DNA from: Clostridia bacterium
GTDB lineage: Bacteria; Bacillota; Clostridia; Oscillospirales; CAG-272
Direction of reading: 5' to 3'
NCBI GenBank assembly: GCA_017612655.1
Contig: JAGAFM010000021.1
Location: 1-23,451 of the forward strand
DNA: 23,451 nucleotides
Shown: piece after piece, positions 14,570-21,150 of the stretch
Numbering within the stretch: position 1 is the stretch's first letter
Layout of the letters: each line of letters opens with the position of its first letter
Made by a program: the position numbers and the translations under genes
Notes under the pieces: generated by a model
What the model saw: only the letters and a program-made list of their open reading frames with translations
What the model was told of the DNA's origin: nothing
Databases searched by the model: none

Positions 14570-15934
14570 ATGCTGAACGCGAGAAGAAGAGGGGAGACGG
14601 CGACCGGGGTGTTTCGCGCCCTGGTTTGCCTGCTCTGTCTGCTGGGGACTCTGGTTTCAGTCGTTCCGCATGTCCATGCCGTGGAAGATCCTCAGGATCT
14701 GACGTCTCAGTCCTGTCTGATTTACAACCTCGAAACGGATTCCATTCTGTTCGGGAAGGACATCGATGCGCTGGTCTATCCTACCGCGACTGTCAAAATT
14801 CTCGTCGCACTGATGGCTCTTGAATATTATGCGGATGATCTGGATCAGATCCTGACGGTCACCAATGAGGCCATTTCCGGGACAGCGGGAACTTCTTCCA
14901 TCAATCTGGCGGAAGGGGAGGAAATCTCCGTCCGGAATCTGATCTACGCCCTCCTTGTCATCGGAGCAAACGACGCGTCGTCCATGCTGGCTTATCACAT
15001 GGCGGGGAACGTTACCGCGTTCGTGACCCGCATGAATGCCAGACTGCGGGAGATGGGCTGCAATGATTCCGTGTTCACCAATGTGACCGGACTGCACGAC
15101 GAAAACATGGTTACCACGGCGCGGGACATGCTGACAATTGCCCAGGCTGCCTATAACAATCCCAATTACATGTCGATGTCCTCTGTTACGAGCTACACGA
15201 TTCCCGCAACCAACAAGCGTTATGAAAGAATTCTCTACAATCGGAACTTTATTGTCTCCACTCAGTACTACACCAAATACTATAATCCTCTGGCCAAGGG
15301 TATCTGTGCCGGGAACACCAGAGAAGGTGGCTACTGCCTGGTTACCTCCATCCGGAAGAGCGGATGTACCTATCTGATTGTGTGCATGGGATCTTATTTC
15401 AATGAGGAAGAGAACTATATCTACACCTACAAAGACTGCAAGACTCTCGTAGACTGGGCTTATGACAACTATGATTTTGTCAACGTGATCGATACCACGA
15501 CGATGGTTTGCGAGATCCCGGTCAAACTGTCCCAGGAAGTGGACTACGCGACTCTTCTGCCCGAAGAGCCGGTGAAGATGTTTCTCCCGAGAGAGGTTGA
15601 CGTTGCGACCGCTGTTTCCCTGAACTGGGTTCTGATGGACGACACCATCGAAGCGCCGGTCAAAGAAGGACAGATCGCCGGAATTCTGTCCGTCCTCTAT
15701 AACGGAAAACTGTACACTACGGTCAACCTGGTAACGAAAAACGATATCAGCAGGAGTGAATTTCTGTACCTGCTTTCCGTCATTCGCGCTGTGGTCACCA
15801 GCCAGCCGTTTTTCATCGCCTGCGGCGTCCTTCTGCTGCTCGGCGTTTACTACGTTCTCTTTACCGCCGTTTACAGGGAAAAGCAGCGCAAGAGGGAGCA
15901 GAAGCGGAAACAGCCGAATCTGTCACGCAGATAA
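14570..15934 (+). CDS. DacF/PBP5-family protein with degraded active site (putative pseudo-carboxypeptidase)
   Basis: 454 residues with the full layout of a D-Ala-D-Ala carboxypeptidase (peptidase S11). There is a signal peptide (to about residue 37, after HVHA), a transpeptidase-fold domain (about 42-285), a PBP5 C-terminal beta domain (about 313-388), a C-terminal membrane helix (about 412-435) and a basic tail. The catalytic motifs are altered. SxxK reads A73-T-V-K76 (codon GCG at the nucleophile). SxN reads G132-A-N134. KTG reads C246-A-G248. Flanking sequence is well kept (NDASSMLAYHM, NVTGLHDENMVTTARDM, REGGYCLV), so the alignment is clear. Loss of the serine predicts no carboxypeptidase or beta-lactam acylation activity; a structural or peptidoglycan-binding role is inference. 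The start is ATG 14570, after GGAAGGAG, one base past the ribF stop. Confidence 0.88.
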   Translation: MLNARRRGETATGVFRALVCLLCLLGTLVSVVPHVHAVEDPQDLTSQSCLIYNLETDSILFGKDIDALVYPTATVKILVALMALEYYADDLDQILTVTNEAISGTAGTSSINLAEGEEISVRNLIYALLVIGANDASSMLAYHMAGNVTAFVTRMNARLREMGCNDSVFTNVTGLHDENMVTTARDMLTIAQAAYNNPNYMSMSSVTSYTIPATNKRYERILYNRNFIVSTQYYTKYYNPLAKGICAGNTREGGYCLVTSIRKSGCTYLIVCMGSYFNEEENYIYTYKDCKTLVDWAYDNYDFVNVIDTTTMVCEIPVKLSQEVDYATLLPEEPVKMFLPREVDVATAVSLNWVLMDDTIEAPVKEGQIAGILSVLYNGKLYTTVNLVTKNDISRSEFLYLLSVIRAVVTSQPFFIACGVLLLLGVYYVLFTAVYREKQRKREQKRKQPNLSRR

Positions 15935-15949
15935 CTGAACTCTCAAAGA

Positions 15950-15980
15950 GGGTCGCGACAAAACGCGATCCTTTTTCTTT
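15950..15980 (+). terminator. Intrinsic terminator after the dacF-like gene
   Basis: GGGTCGCG (15950-15957) pairs with CGCGATCC (15964-15971) over eight pairs including one G-U, around loop ACAAAA. TTTTTCTTTT follows. It ends the ribF / dacF-like transcript 16 bases past the stop. Confidence 0.85.
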
Positions 15981-16149
15981 TCCCTCCCAGCCGCTCTGCT
16001 GCCTTCGGCAGGCATTCTACCATATTGCGATGTTGTTTTCAATCTTTTTTCTTCTTTGAGGGTGGAAAGGGAGGTTTCGGCTGCGGAGAGCCGGGGTGGA
16101 ACGGCGGAAAAAGGCCCGTTTTTCAGCAGAAAAAAGCGAAAAATAATTG
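15981..16149. other. Gene-free spacer between terminator and ribosomal promoter
   Basis: No supportable gene on either strand. A small hairpin CTGCC-TTC-GGCAG lies near 16000-16012, but no T tract follows it. The rest is low-complexity, A- and G-rich on the plus strand. Together with the terminator before it and the promoter and leader after it, this fills the 438 bases between 15934 and 16373. Confidence 0.6.
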
Positions 16150-16178
16150 TTGACACTGAAAAACCGATGTGATATAAT
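16150..16178 (+). promoter_or_regulatory. Perfect consensus sigma-A promoter of the rpmG-secE-nusG-rplKA operon
   Basis: TTGACA (16150-16155), a 17-base spacer and TATAAT (16173-16178) match the consensus at every position. A TGn extension directly precedes the -10 box. This is the strongest promoter in the window, as expected for ribosomal proteins. The start is predicted near 16185. Confidence 0.95.
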
Positions 16179-16184
16179 AAAACA

Positions 16185-16372
16185 CCTCTGCGAAAAAGAA
16201 GACCCTGTTTCTTTTTCCTTTTTCGTGAACGGTGCAGGAAATCCGACCACCGTTGGCGGTTTATCCGTTTGAGGGAGGTACAGCCGCTTCCGGAACAACA
16301 GCGGCGAAAAGAGAAAACCGCGCGGATCGCGTCGGGACCCGGGCGGCCGATTTTTACAGGAGGTGCCTATCC
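16185..16372 (+). promoter_or_regulatory. Structured 5' leader of the rpmG operon
   Basis: About 190 untranslated bases. The first part can fold two mutually exclusive ways. GAAAAAGAA (16192-16200) is a perfect 9-base complement of TTCTTTTTC (16209-16217). CGAAAAAG (16191-16198) is a perfect complement of CTTTTTCG (16218-16225). Further on, GCCGCT (16283-16288) pairs with AGCGGC (16300-16305). The A/T-rich arms are low complexity, so chance pairing is possible. A leader of this length suggests some post-initiation control but nothing here identifies it. Confidence 0.35.
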
Positions 16373-16522
16373 ATGAGAGTCAAGATCACCCTCGCATGCA
16401 GCGAATGCAAGCAGCGGAACTACGACACGACGAAGAACAAGAAAAACGATCCGGACAGACTGGAACTGAAGAAGTACTGCCGTTTCTGCCGCAAGCACAC
16501 TGTCCACAAAGAATCGAAATGA
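16373..16522 (+). CDS. rpmG: 50S ribosomal protein L33
   Basis: A 49-residue protein, normal size for L33, a small large-subunit protein near the E site. It starts MRVKITLACSECKQRNY and keeps both zinc-binding pairs, CSEC and CRFC, so it is the zinc-containing (C+) form. The final segment HTVHKESK is typical. ATG 16373 has AGGAGGTG nine bases upstream. It is the first gene of the rpmG-secE-nusG-rplK-rplA operon and lies 18 bases before secE. Confidence 0.97.
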   Translation: MRVKITLACSECKQRNYDTTKNKKNDPDRLELKKYCRFCRKHTVHKESK

Positions 16523-16540
16523 GCGGGAAGGGAACTTGTG

Positions 16541-16813
16541 ATGGCTGAAAAGGAAAAGAAAGCGGAAGTTGCCGCGCCCGCAGCAAAAAAAGCGGACAAA
16601 CCCGCCAAGAAGGACAAGGTTAAGTTCACGGAACGGATCGCGAAGTTCTGGCGCGATTATGCCGCAGAATTTAAGAAGATTGTCTGGCCCACCAAGGAAG
16701 ATACCGTCAAGAACACGGCAGTTGTCGTCGCCAGCATTGTTGCGGTCGGGATTTGCGTCGCGATTCTGGACTTCTTATTCTCCCAGGGTCTTACACTGCT
16801 GAGTCATCTGTGA
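16541..16813 (+). CDS. secE: Protein translocase subunit SecE
   Basis: A 90-residue SecE of the short one-helix Gram-positive type, the clamp of the SecYEG channel. A charged Lys/Ala-rich N-terminus (about 1-30) precedes the amphipathic helix with the hallmark EFKKIVWPTKEDTVKNT. A single membrane helix (about 60-84) follows. ATG 16541 follows AAGGGAAC. An in-frame GTG three bases earlier would add one residue. The gene sits between rpmG and nusG, its universal place. Confidence 0.96.
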   Translation: MAEKEKKAEVAAPAAKKADKPAKKDKVKFTERIAKFWRDYAAEFKKIVWPTKEDTVKNTAVVVASIVAVGICVAILDFLFSQGLTLLSHL

Positions 16814-16868
16814 GCTGCAGGCAGCCGAAGTCGAAACGAGGCGTCCAAGCAGCAGAGAGGAGGTCGCA

Positions 16869-17420
16869 GTGAACCAGTCTTCATCCGAAGCGCGCTGGTA
16901 TGTCGTTCATACCTATGCCGGCTATGAGAACAAGGTCAAGGAAAGTCTGACCAAGGCGATTGAAAACCGGAACCTGTCGGATTTCATTTTCGACATTCAG
17001 ATTCCGGTGGAACGTACGATCGAGATAGACGGCGACAAACAAAAAGAAGTGGAAGACAAAATCTTCCCCAGTTACGTCCTGATCAAAATGATTATGATGG
17101 ACCAGAGCTGGTACGTCGTTCGGAACATCCGAGGCGTTACCGGTTTTGTTGGCCCGGGTTCCCGCCCGATCCCCCTGACCGACGAAGAGGTAAAGGCGTT
17201 GCAGCTCGAGAAACCCGAGGAAGGGAAAGAAGAAACGGCGGCCAATGTCCGTCTGCCGTTTGCCGTCGGGGATTCCGTTACGATCCAGCGCGGCATGCTG
17301 ATCGGAAAGACAGCTGTCGTTGAGGCAATTTCCCCGGACTGCAAGAGAGTTACCGTCAAGGCGCAACTGTTCGGACGGGATACGTCCATGGAACTCGATG
17401 TCGCTGACATCAAAGCTTAG
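16869..17420 (+). CDS. nusG: Transcription termination/antitermination protein NusG
   Basis: A 183-residue NusG, the RNA polymerase elongation factor. The NGN domain (about 8-115) has RWYVVHTYAGYENKVKESL, FPSYVLIKMIM, WYVVRNIRGVTGFVG and PIPLTDEEV. The C-terminal KOW domain (about 130-183) has FAVGDSVTIQRG and a divergent RGMLIGKTAVVEAI where GPFxxFxGxV is common, but the fold pattern holds. It starts with GTG 16869, supported by AGAGGAGG just upstream. It is 55 bases after secE and 111 bases before rplK. Confidence 0.96.
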   Translation: MNQSSSEARWYVVHTYAGYENKVKESLTKAIENRNLSDFIFDIQIPVERTIEIDGDKQKEVEDKIFPSYVLIKMIMMDQSWYVVRNIRGVTGFVGPGSRPIPLTDEEVKALQLEKPEEGKEETAANVRLPFAVGDSVTIQRGMLIGKTAVVEAISPDCKRVTVKAQLFGRDTSMELDVADIKA

Positions 17421-17471
17421 ACCGGATTCGGTTAAGCAAGCGGGACGGCACTTCTTTTAATGGCCGCCCTG

Positions 17472-17516
17472 TGTGGGAGGAGTCCTTTCTGAGACTCCGT
17501 CATTCAAATTACCACA
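17472..17516 (+). promoter_or_regulatory. Hairpin just upstream of rplK, possible L1 autoregulatory site
   Basis: GGAGTC (17479-17484) pairs with GACTCC (17493-17498) around an 8-base loop. TGTGG (17472-17476) and CCACA (17512-17516) can close it, leaving an asymmetric internal loop. The structure ends just before the rplK ribosome binding site GGAGG. L1 represses rplK-rplA by binding the mRNA leader in several bacteria; that this element does so is a guess from position and the stem-internal-loop-stem shape. Confidence 0.35.
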
Positions 17517-17531
17517 AATGGAGGAATTATC

Positions 17532-17957
17532 ATGGCAAAGAAAATTATGGCTTACGTCAAACTTCAGCTTCCCGCGGGGAAAGCCACCCCGCAGCCGCCG
17601 GTTGGACCTGCACTCGGTCAGCACGGCGTGAATATTTCCGCTTTCACCAAAGAATTCAACGAAAGAACAAAGAACGACATCGGTCTGATCATCCCGGTCA
17701 TTATCACGATCTATGCCGACCGTTCCTTCTCTTTCATCACGAAGACTCCCCCCGCAGCCGTTCTGATCAAGAAGGCCTGCAATATTGAGTCCGGTTCCGG
17801 GACGCCCAACAAGACCAAAGTCGCCACGATCAAAAAGGAAGACATCCGCAAGATCGCCGAGACCAAAATGGTTGACCTGAATGCGGCAAACCTCGAAACC
17901 GCGATGAGCATGATCGCCGGAACTGCCCGCTCCATGGGTGTTACGGTGGAAGAATAA
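17532..17957 (+). CDS. rplK: 50S ribosomal protein L11
   Basis: A 141-residue L11, exactly the usual length. The N-terminal domain has MAYVKLQLPAGKATPQPPVGPALGQHGVNI with the prolines that bind thiostrepton-class antibiotics. The rRNA-binding C-terminal domain includes TPPAAVLIKKA and the end GTARSMGVTVE. L11 forms the GTPase-associated centre with 23S rRNA. ATG 17532 follows GGAGGAATTATC. The gene is 19 bases before rplA. Confidence 0.98.
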   Translation: MAKKIMAYVKLQLPAGKATPQPPVGPALGQHGVNISAFTKEFNERTKNDIGLIIPVIITIYADRSFSFITKTPPAAVLIKKACNIESGSGTPNKTKVATIKKEDIRKIAETKMVDLNAANLETAMSMIAGTARSMGVTVEE

Positions 17958-17976
17958 GCCGGGGAGGATCGATACA

Positions 17977-18669
17977 ATGAAAAAAGGGAAAAAATATCAG
18001 GACAGCGAAAAACTTTTCGATAAATCGAAAATGTATGATGCTGAAGAAGCTATGAGCTATGTCTGCCAGACCGCAAAGGCAAAGTTCGACGAGACCGTGG
18101 AACTTCACATGCGTCTGGGCGTTGACTCCCGTCACGCGGATCAGCAGGTTCGCGGAGCGATCGTTCTTCCGAACGGGACCGGTAAAACCGTACGCACCCT
18201 CGTTTTTGCCAAGGGCGATAATGCGGAAGCCGCCAGAGGAGCCGGCTCCGACTATGTCGGTGATGTAGACTTTGTGGAAAAGATCCAGAAAGAAAACTGG
18301 TTCGAGTTCGATGTAGTGATTGCGACTCCGGACATGATGGGCGTCATCGGACGTCTGGGCAAGGTGCTCGGCCCGAAGGGCTTGATGCCGAACCCGAAGG
18401 CCGGAACTGTTACCACGGATGTGGCAAAGGCCGTCCGGGAAGCCAAAGCCGGTAAGATTGAGTACCGTCTCGACAAGACCAACATCATTCACTGCCCGAT
18501 CGGAAAAGCTTCCTTCGGTACAGAGAAGCTCCTGGAAAACTTCAACACCCTCGTCGGCGCCGTGATCAAGGCGAAGCCGGCATCTGCAAAAGGCCAGTAC
18601 ATCAAATCCTGTGTCCTCGCCACGACCATGGGCCCCGGCGTCAAGGTCAACTACGCAAAACTGGTCTGA
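17977..18669 (+). CDS. rplA: 50S ribosomal protein L1
   Basis: A 230-residue L1, normal length, the mobile stalk protein near the E site. Recognisable segments are KFDETVELHMRLGVDSRHADQQVRGAIVLPNGTGK (in pieces), GRLGKVLGPKGLMPNPKAGTVT and the C-terminal TTMGPGVKVN. The start is ATG 17977 with GGGGAGGATC upstream; a longer frame open before it lacks support. The gene is last in this operon. rplJ and rplL, which nearly always follow rplA in Firmicutes, are not present within the next 4.7 kb. Confidence 0.98.
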   Translation: MKKGKKYQDSEKLFDKSKMYDAEEAMSYVCQTAKAKFDETVELHMRLGVDSRHADQQVRGAIVLPNGTGKTVRTLVFAKGDNAEAARGAGSDYVGDVDFVEKIQKENWFEFDVVIATPDMMGVIGRLGKVLGPKGLMPNPKAGTVTTDVAKAVREAKAGKIEYRLDKTNIIHCPIGKASFGTEKLLENFNTLVGAVIKAKPASAKGQYIKSCVLATTMGPGVKVNYAKLV

Positions 18670-18889
18670 TCTCTTCGGAAACTTGGAGAAACGCACCGTT
18701 CTCCGGATCATCCCGCGACCCCGGTCATCTATCCTATCCTGATTTTTCTGTCGCAGAGAAAACTCGAAGCGAGACTTTTCGACCCTTCCGGACCACCGGA
18801 AGAAGCGCCATACGGACAGCCGGTCGAATGCCGACCCCCGGTACGGAAGGTATCGGGCAGTTCAAGTACGGCAACTTCTGTTGCTTTTT
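18670..18889 (+). other. GC-rich structured region after rplA ending in a short terminator-like hairpin
   Basis: No gene is supportable. Stable hairpins follow each other. GGAGAA/TTCTCC lies at about 18685-18704, inside a TGATC/GATCA closure. CTCG/CGAG extended by GAAAA/TTTTC lies at 18758-18780. A perfect 7-pair CTTCCGG-ACCA-CCGGAAG is at 18785-18802. GGTCG/CGACC lies near 18822-18836. The segment ends with GCAAC-TTCT-GTTGC (18871-18884) and TTTTT, a weak intrinsic terminator. The position after rplA and a GGACAG-stem element near 18814 recall the L10 leader that normally precedes rplJ, but the match is poor and rplJ is absent. Confidence 0.4.
18871..18889 (+). terminator. Weak intrinsic terminator downstream of rplA
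   Basis: A five-pair stem GCAAC/GTTGC with a four-base loop TTCT, followed directly by TTTTT. It is short, but well placed to end the ribosomal protein transcript before the pot operon. Confidence 0.5.
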
Positions 18890-18890
18890 A

Positions 18891-18919
18891 TTGATTGAGT
18901 GTCAGAGCTCAAATTTTAT
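18891..18919 (+). promoter_or_regulatory. Candidate promoter of the pot leader
   Basis: TTGATT (18891-18896), a 17-base spacer and TTTTAT (18914-18919) match the sigma-A consensus at four of six positions in each box. It is placed just after the rplA terminator and would start transcription near 18926. The match is modest, and TATAAC at 18933-18938 with a poor -35 is an alternative. Confidence 0.35.
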
Positions 18920-18982
18920 GAGTTGGTTACTTTATAACCTCCGGTGAGGAGCCGGTTTGTGATTCTTCTGCGGAAACGCATG

Positions 18983-19174
18983 AGCACAATAACTTATGAA
19001 ACGGTCAATAAGAGTAGTAAAAGTAAGCATTCTTGCTTCGCAATGAACGACTTTCTGTATAGGCTCTGCATGATGGGTGGAAAAGAGGGAATACAAGCCT
19101 TCGGTCTTTTCCGTCCCGATCCCCGTAATCCGTTGCATGGGTATTGTGCTTTCGCACAGTACCCATCTTTTTTT
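18983..19174 (+). promoter_or_regulatory. Candidate terminator-controlled regulatory RNA in the potABCD leader
   Basis: AGCACAATA (18983-18991) is the exact reverse complement of TATTGTGCT (19142-19150), the 5' arm and loop edge of the terminator that precedes potA. If paired, it blocks the terminator and encloses two domains. Domain one has AGAG/CTCT (19011-19014 with 19064-19067), AAAGT/ACTTT (19020-19024 with 19050-19054) and the hairpin AAGCA-TTCT-TGCTT (19025-19038). Domain two has GGAAAAGA/TCTTTTCC (19079-19086 with 19105-19112), extended by GGG/CCC. This makes a three-way junction plus expression platform, as in riboswitches. The ligand is unknown; polyamine control is a guess from the downstream genes. 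Pairings were found by eye. Confidence 0.5.
19137..19174 (+). terminator. Strong intrinsic terminator inside the potA leader
   Basis: ATGGGTATTGTGC (19137-19149) pairs with GCACAGTACCCAT (19154-19166) over 13 positions, one of them G-U, around a TTTC loop. C and seven T residues (19168-19174) follow. It ends 19 bases before the potA ATG, leaving no room for a promoter in between. Transcription of potA from any upstream promoter must therefore read through it. Confidence 0.92.
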
Positions 19175-19193
19175 GCCTGGAAGGAGCGGAAGC

Positions 19194-20309
19194 ATGGAAA
19201 AAATCATCGAACTGAAAAACATCACCAAGGAATACGATGGGGAAAAGGTCCTCGACAACATCAATCTGGACATCTACGACAAGGAGTTCGTCACGATTCT
19301 GGGGCCGTCCGGCTGCGGAAAAACCACGACGCTCCGGATTATCGGCGGGTTTGAGATGCCGGACGAAGGAGACTGCATTTTCGACGGAAAACGGATTAAT
19401 GATGTTCCCGCCTACCGCCGTCATGTCAACACGGTCTTTCAGAAGTACGCGCTGTTTCCGCACCTCAACGTGTTTGAGAACATCGCCTTCGCGCTTCGTC
19501 TGCAGAAAGTTCCCGAAAGGGAGATCGTGACGCGCGTTCAGGAAATGCTCGAACTGGTCGCCCTCAAGGGCTTTGAGCACAAAAAGGTGACCTATCTCTC
19601 TGGCGGCCAGCAGCAGCGGGTTGCCATCGCGCGCGCCCTGATCAACCAGCCCCGCGTGCTTCTGTTGGACGAACCGCTCGGTGCCCTGGATCTGAAGCTG
19701 CGCAAGGATATGCAGAAGGAACTGAAGAACATTCAGACCCGCACGGGAATCACTTTTATCTACGTGACGCACGATCAGGAAGAGGCGCTCACGATGTCCG
19801 ATACCGTTGTCGTCATGTCCGAGGGACGGATTCAGCAGATCGGAACGCCGACGGATATCTACAACGAACCGGTCAATGCCTTCGTCGCGGACTTTATCGG
19901 CGAGTCGAACATCCTGGACGGCGTTATGATCAAAGACCGTCTGGCACGTTTTGCCGGAAAGGATTTCGTCTGCGTGGACGGGGGATTTGACCCCAACGAG
20001 CCGGTGGACGTTGTCGTCCGCCCCGAAGACGTGGACTTCGTGGATGTGGAAAAAGGCATGCTGACCGGCACGGTGACTTCCGTCAACTTCAAAGGAGTCC
20101 ATTACGAGTTTATCGTCGACATCAACGGATTCAAGTGGATGATTCAGTCCACGGATTTCGTGGAAGAGGGCAGGGAGATCGGGCTCTATATCGAACCGGA
20201 TGCAATTCATATCATGAAGAAGTCCGAGTACTCCGGACTGTACGGCGACTACTCCTCTTATTCGGACGAACTGGACGAGCTGTCCAACGCGGACGACGTC
20301 GAGGAATGA
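19194..20309 (+). CDS. potA: Spermidine/putrescine ABC transporter ATP-binding protein PotA
   Basis: A 371-residue ATPase of the polyamine importer. Walker A is GPSGCGKTT (37-45), the Q-loop is in VFQKYALFPHLNVFENIAFALR, the signature is LSGGQQQRVAIARAL (from 135), Walker B is VLLLDEP (155-161) and the H-loop is H193 in YVTHDQEEALTMSD. A C-terminal TOBE domain follows from about residue 240, including VVVRPEDVDFVD. This layout and the FIGESNILDGV segment are typical of PotA. It starts at ATG 19194 after GGAAGGAGCGGAAGC. The frame is open upstream, but over the terminator. It heads a four-gene operon; potB begins 13 bases after its stop. Confidence 0.95.
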   Translation: MEKIIELKNITKEYDGEKVLDNINLDIYDKEFVTILGPSGCGKTTTLRIIGGFEMPDEGDCIFDGKRINDVPAYRRHVNTVFQKYALFPHLNVFENIAFALRLQKVPEREIVTRVQEMLELVALKGFEHKKVTYLSGGQQQRVAIARALINQPRVLLLDEPLGALDLKLRKDMQKELKNIQTRTGITFIYVTHDQEEALTMSDTVVVMSEGRIQQIGTPTDIYNEPVNAFVADFIGESNILDGVMIKDRLARFAGKDFVCVDGGFDPNEPVDVVVRPEDVDFVDVEKGMLTGTVTSVNFKGVHYEFIVDINGFKWMIQSTDFVEEGREIGLYIEPDAIHIMKKSEYSGLYGDYSSYSDELDELSNADDVEE

Positions 20310-20322
20310 CGGAGGGGAAGAC

Positions 20323-21132
20323 ATGCGGAAAAAGAGTTTCATGTCCTCGCTGGTTGCCGTTCCTCATATGGTGTGGTGTGCGCTGTTTATCGTCGCACCG
20401 CTCCTTTTCGTGATCTATTACTCCTTCACGAATACGGAAGGCTCCTTTACTCTGGACAATCTGACCCGACTCTCCGATTACGGAGACACCTTCCTCCTGT
20501 CCGTGGAAATGTCGATCATCGCGACCTTCTTCGCGTTTCTGGTCGGGTATCCCTTTGCCTACTTCATGGCAAGACAGTCGGAAACCGGACGCAAGATCTG
20601 TATGATCCTTCTGATGCTTCCCATGTGGACCAACCTGCTGATCCGGACCTACTCTATGATGGCCATCCTGGACGACGGCGGGTTTCTGAACAGTGTTCTC
20701 GCCTGGATCGGCCTGGGTCCCGTCCATATCGTGGGAACGAAGGGCGCCGTGATTTTCGGAATGGCGTATGATTTCTTCCCCTATATGGTTCTTCCGATCT
20801 ATACGGCGATCTCGAAGATCGACAACCGTCTGATGGAAGCCGCGCAGGATCTCGGATGCAACGGCAGGCGGGTACTCACCCGGGTCGTGCTTCCTCTTTC
20901 CAAGTCCGGTATTATTTCCGGCATCACGATGGTGTTCGTTCCTTCCATCAGCACGTTTTACATCTCGCAGAAACTGGGCGGCGGTACTTTCGAGCTGATC
21001 GGCGACACGATCGAGCGGCAGTTCCAGGTTCCCTCCACCTACAACATCGGGGCGATGATTTCCCTCGTCATGATGATTCTGATCCTGATTTCGGTTGCGG
21101 TCATGAACCGCTTCTCGGAGTCCGAGGATTGA
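20323..21132 (+). CDS. potB: Spermidine/putrescine ABC transporter permease PotB
   Basis: A 269-residue inner-membrane permease with six predicted membrane helices. The first is at about 15-34 and the last at about 243-262. The EAA motif that docks to the ATPase is EAAQDLGCNGRRVLTRVVLP near 172-191, with the conserved G. The phrase PMWTNLLIRTYSMMAIL is typical of PotB. ATG 20323 has GGAGGGGAAGAC before it. potC starts 18 bases after the stop; PotB and PotC form the channel heterodimer. Confidence 0.94.
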   Translation: MRKKSFMSSLVAVPHMVWCALFIVAPLLFVIYYSFTNTEGSFTLDNLTRLSDYGDTFLLSVEMSIIATFFAFLVGYPFAYFMARQSETGRKICMILLMLPMWTNLLIRTYSMMAILDDGGFLNSVLAWIGLGPVHIVGTKGAVIFGMAYDFFPYMVLPIYTAISKIDNRLMEAAQDLGCNGRRVLTRVVLPLSKSGIISGITMVFVPSISTFYISQKLGGGTFELIGDTIERQFQVPSTYNIGAMISLVMMILILISVAVMNRFSESED

Positions 21133-21150
21133 CGGGAAAGGAGAAGAGAA

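Noticed and set aside
18700..18890. Confident call of an L10 leader RNA
   Set aside because: GGACAG followed by a short stem near 18814 is suggestive, but the second conserved strand (CCGAGG-like) is CCCGGTA here and rplJ is absent. It is kept only as a hedged observation.
18992..19120. T-box riboswitch in the pot leader
   Set aside because: AGAGTAGTA and GGGTGGAA recall T-box stem I and the T-box sequence, and GTCCC follows later. The near-invariant ACCGCG after GGGTGGN is missing, and the terminator does not use that segment.
19077..19193. 39-residue N-terminal extension of PotA
   Set aside because: It would translate through the terminator hairpin. ATG 19194 begins at the normal MEKIIELKNITKEY and has a strong ribosome binding site.
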